A DNA stretch of 13,573 nt from an uncultured Collinsella sp. Its GTDB lineage: Bacteria > Actinomycetota > Coriobacteriia > Coriobacteriales > Coriobacteriaceae. Under the pieces are notes generated by a model. That model searched no databases and was not told where the DNA came from. It was given only the letters and a program-made list of their open reading frames with translations. The position numbers and the translations under genes are program-made. The stretch spans positions 1-13,573 of the forward strand of contig USOF01000009.1 of assembly GCA_900556285.1 (NCBI GenBank), given 5' to 3'. Shown in pieces: positions 13,541 to 13,573 of the stretch. Positions within the stretch are counted from its first letter, which is position 1. The number at the start of each line of letters is the position of its first letter.

Positions 13541-13573
13541 CTGTCTCTTATACACATCTGACGCTGCCGACGA
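13541..13573. other. Illumina Nextera (Tn5 transposase) adapter left in the assembly
   Basis: The first 19 bases, CTGTCTCTTATACACATCT, are the Tn5 mosaic end used in Nextera libraries. The next 14, GACGCTGCCGACGA, are the reverse complement of the read 1 adapter tail. The match is complete over 33 bases and reaches the end of the window. This is library sequence, not genome. The minus-strand open frame that starts here would begin with the residues MYKRQ, a well-known adapter artefact in protein databases. Confidence 0.98.

Noticed and set aside
13283..13555. Minus-strand open frame starting with MYKRQ
   Set aside because: Its start lies in the Tn5/Nextera adapter and its body is a shadow of purE.

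Overview
The window is a GC-rich chromosomal segment, probably from a gut actinobacterium of the class Coriobacteriia, most likely Collinsella or a relative. The reasons are the GC-rich codon use, the iron-sulfur type PurF, the class B sortase, the cytidylate kinase-like gene, the small MoaE-like gene and the many short GGGACAG/CTGTCCC palindromes between genes. The genus is inferred from general resemblance and no search was run. The sequence looks like the end of a metagenome or isolate contig, because its last 33 bases are Illumina Nextera (Tn5) adapter and not genomic DNA.

Layout from left to right; all genes are on the minus strand except one. (1) 1-252: 5' part of a cytidylate kinase-like gene that runs off the left edge. 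(2) 314-419: a large imperfect hairpin. (3) 420-3449: a complete polar amino acid ABC importer, transcribed as ATPase, binding lipoprotein, permease, permease; the gene order is that of glnQHMP or gluABCD. (4) 3450-3664: leader region plus a long compound palindrome. (5) 3665-5443: a membrane-anchored PpiC-type foldase followed by a GatB/YqeY protein, closed by a clear intrinsic terminator. (6) 5444-5630: a run of short hairpins with GGGAC motifs. (7) 5631-6095: an orphan PTS EIIA gene with a strong hairpin in its leader. (8) 6171-9869: purF, purM and purN, closed by a long terminator hairpin. (9) 9870-10163: divergent promoter region. (10) 10164-11393: the only plus-strand gene, a multi-pass membrane protein with a CmpB-type (PF06541) C-terminal domain. 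It converges on the next gene across a bidirectional terminator. (11) 11484-13472: purE, a class B sortase and a divergent MoaE-like gene, all on the minus strand. (12) 13541-13573: adapter.

PurF, PurN, PurM and PurE cover steps 1, 3, 5 and the N5-CAIR mutase step of de novo IMP synthesis. purE is separated from purFMN by the sortase, the MoaE-like gene and the CmpB gene. The window holds no phage, CRISPR array, IS element or defence system that I can see. What is not routine is the intergenic DNA, which holds several families of structured elements (one pair with compensatory stem changes), and a few odd proteins: the divergent MoaE, the CmpB protein with an extra membrane bundle, and PurF with an insertion.
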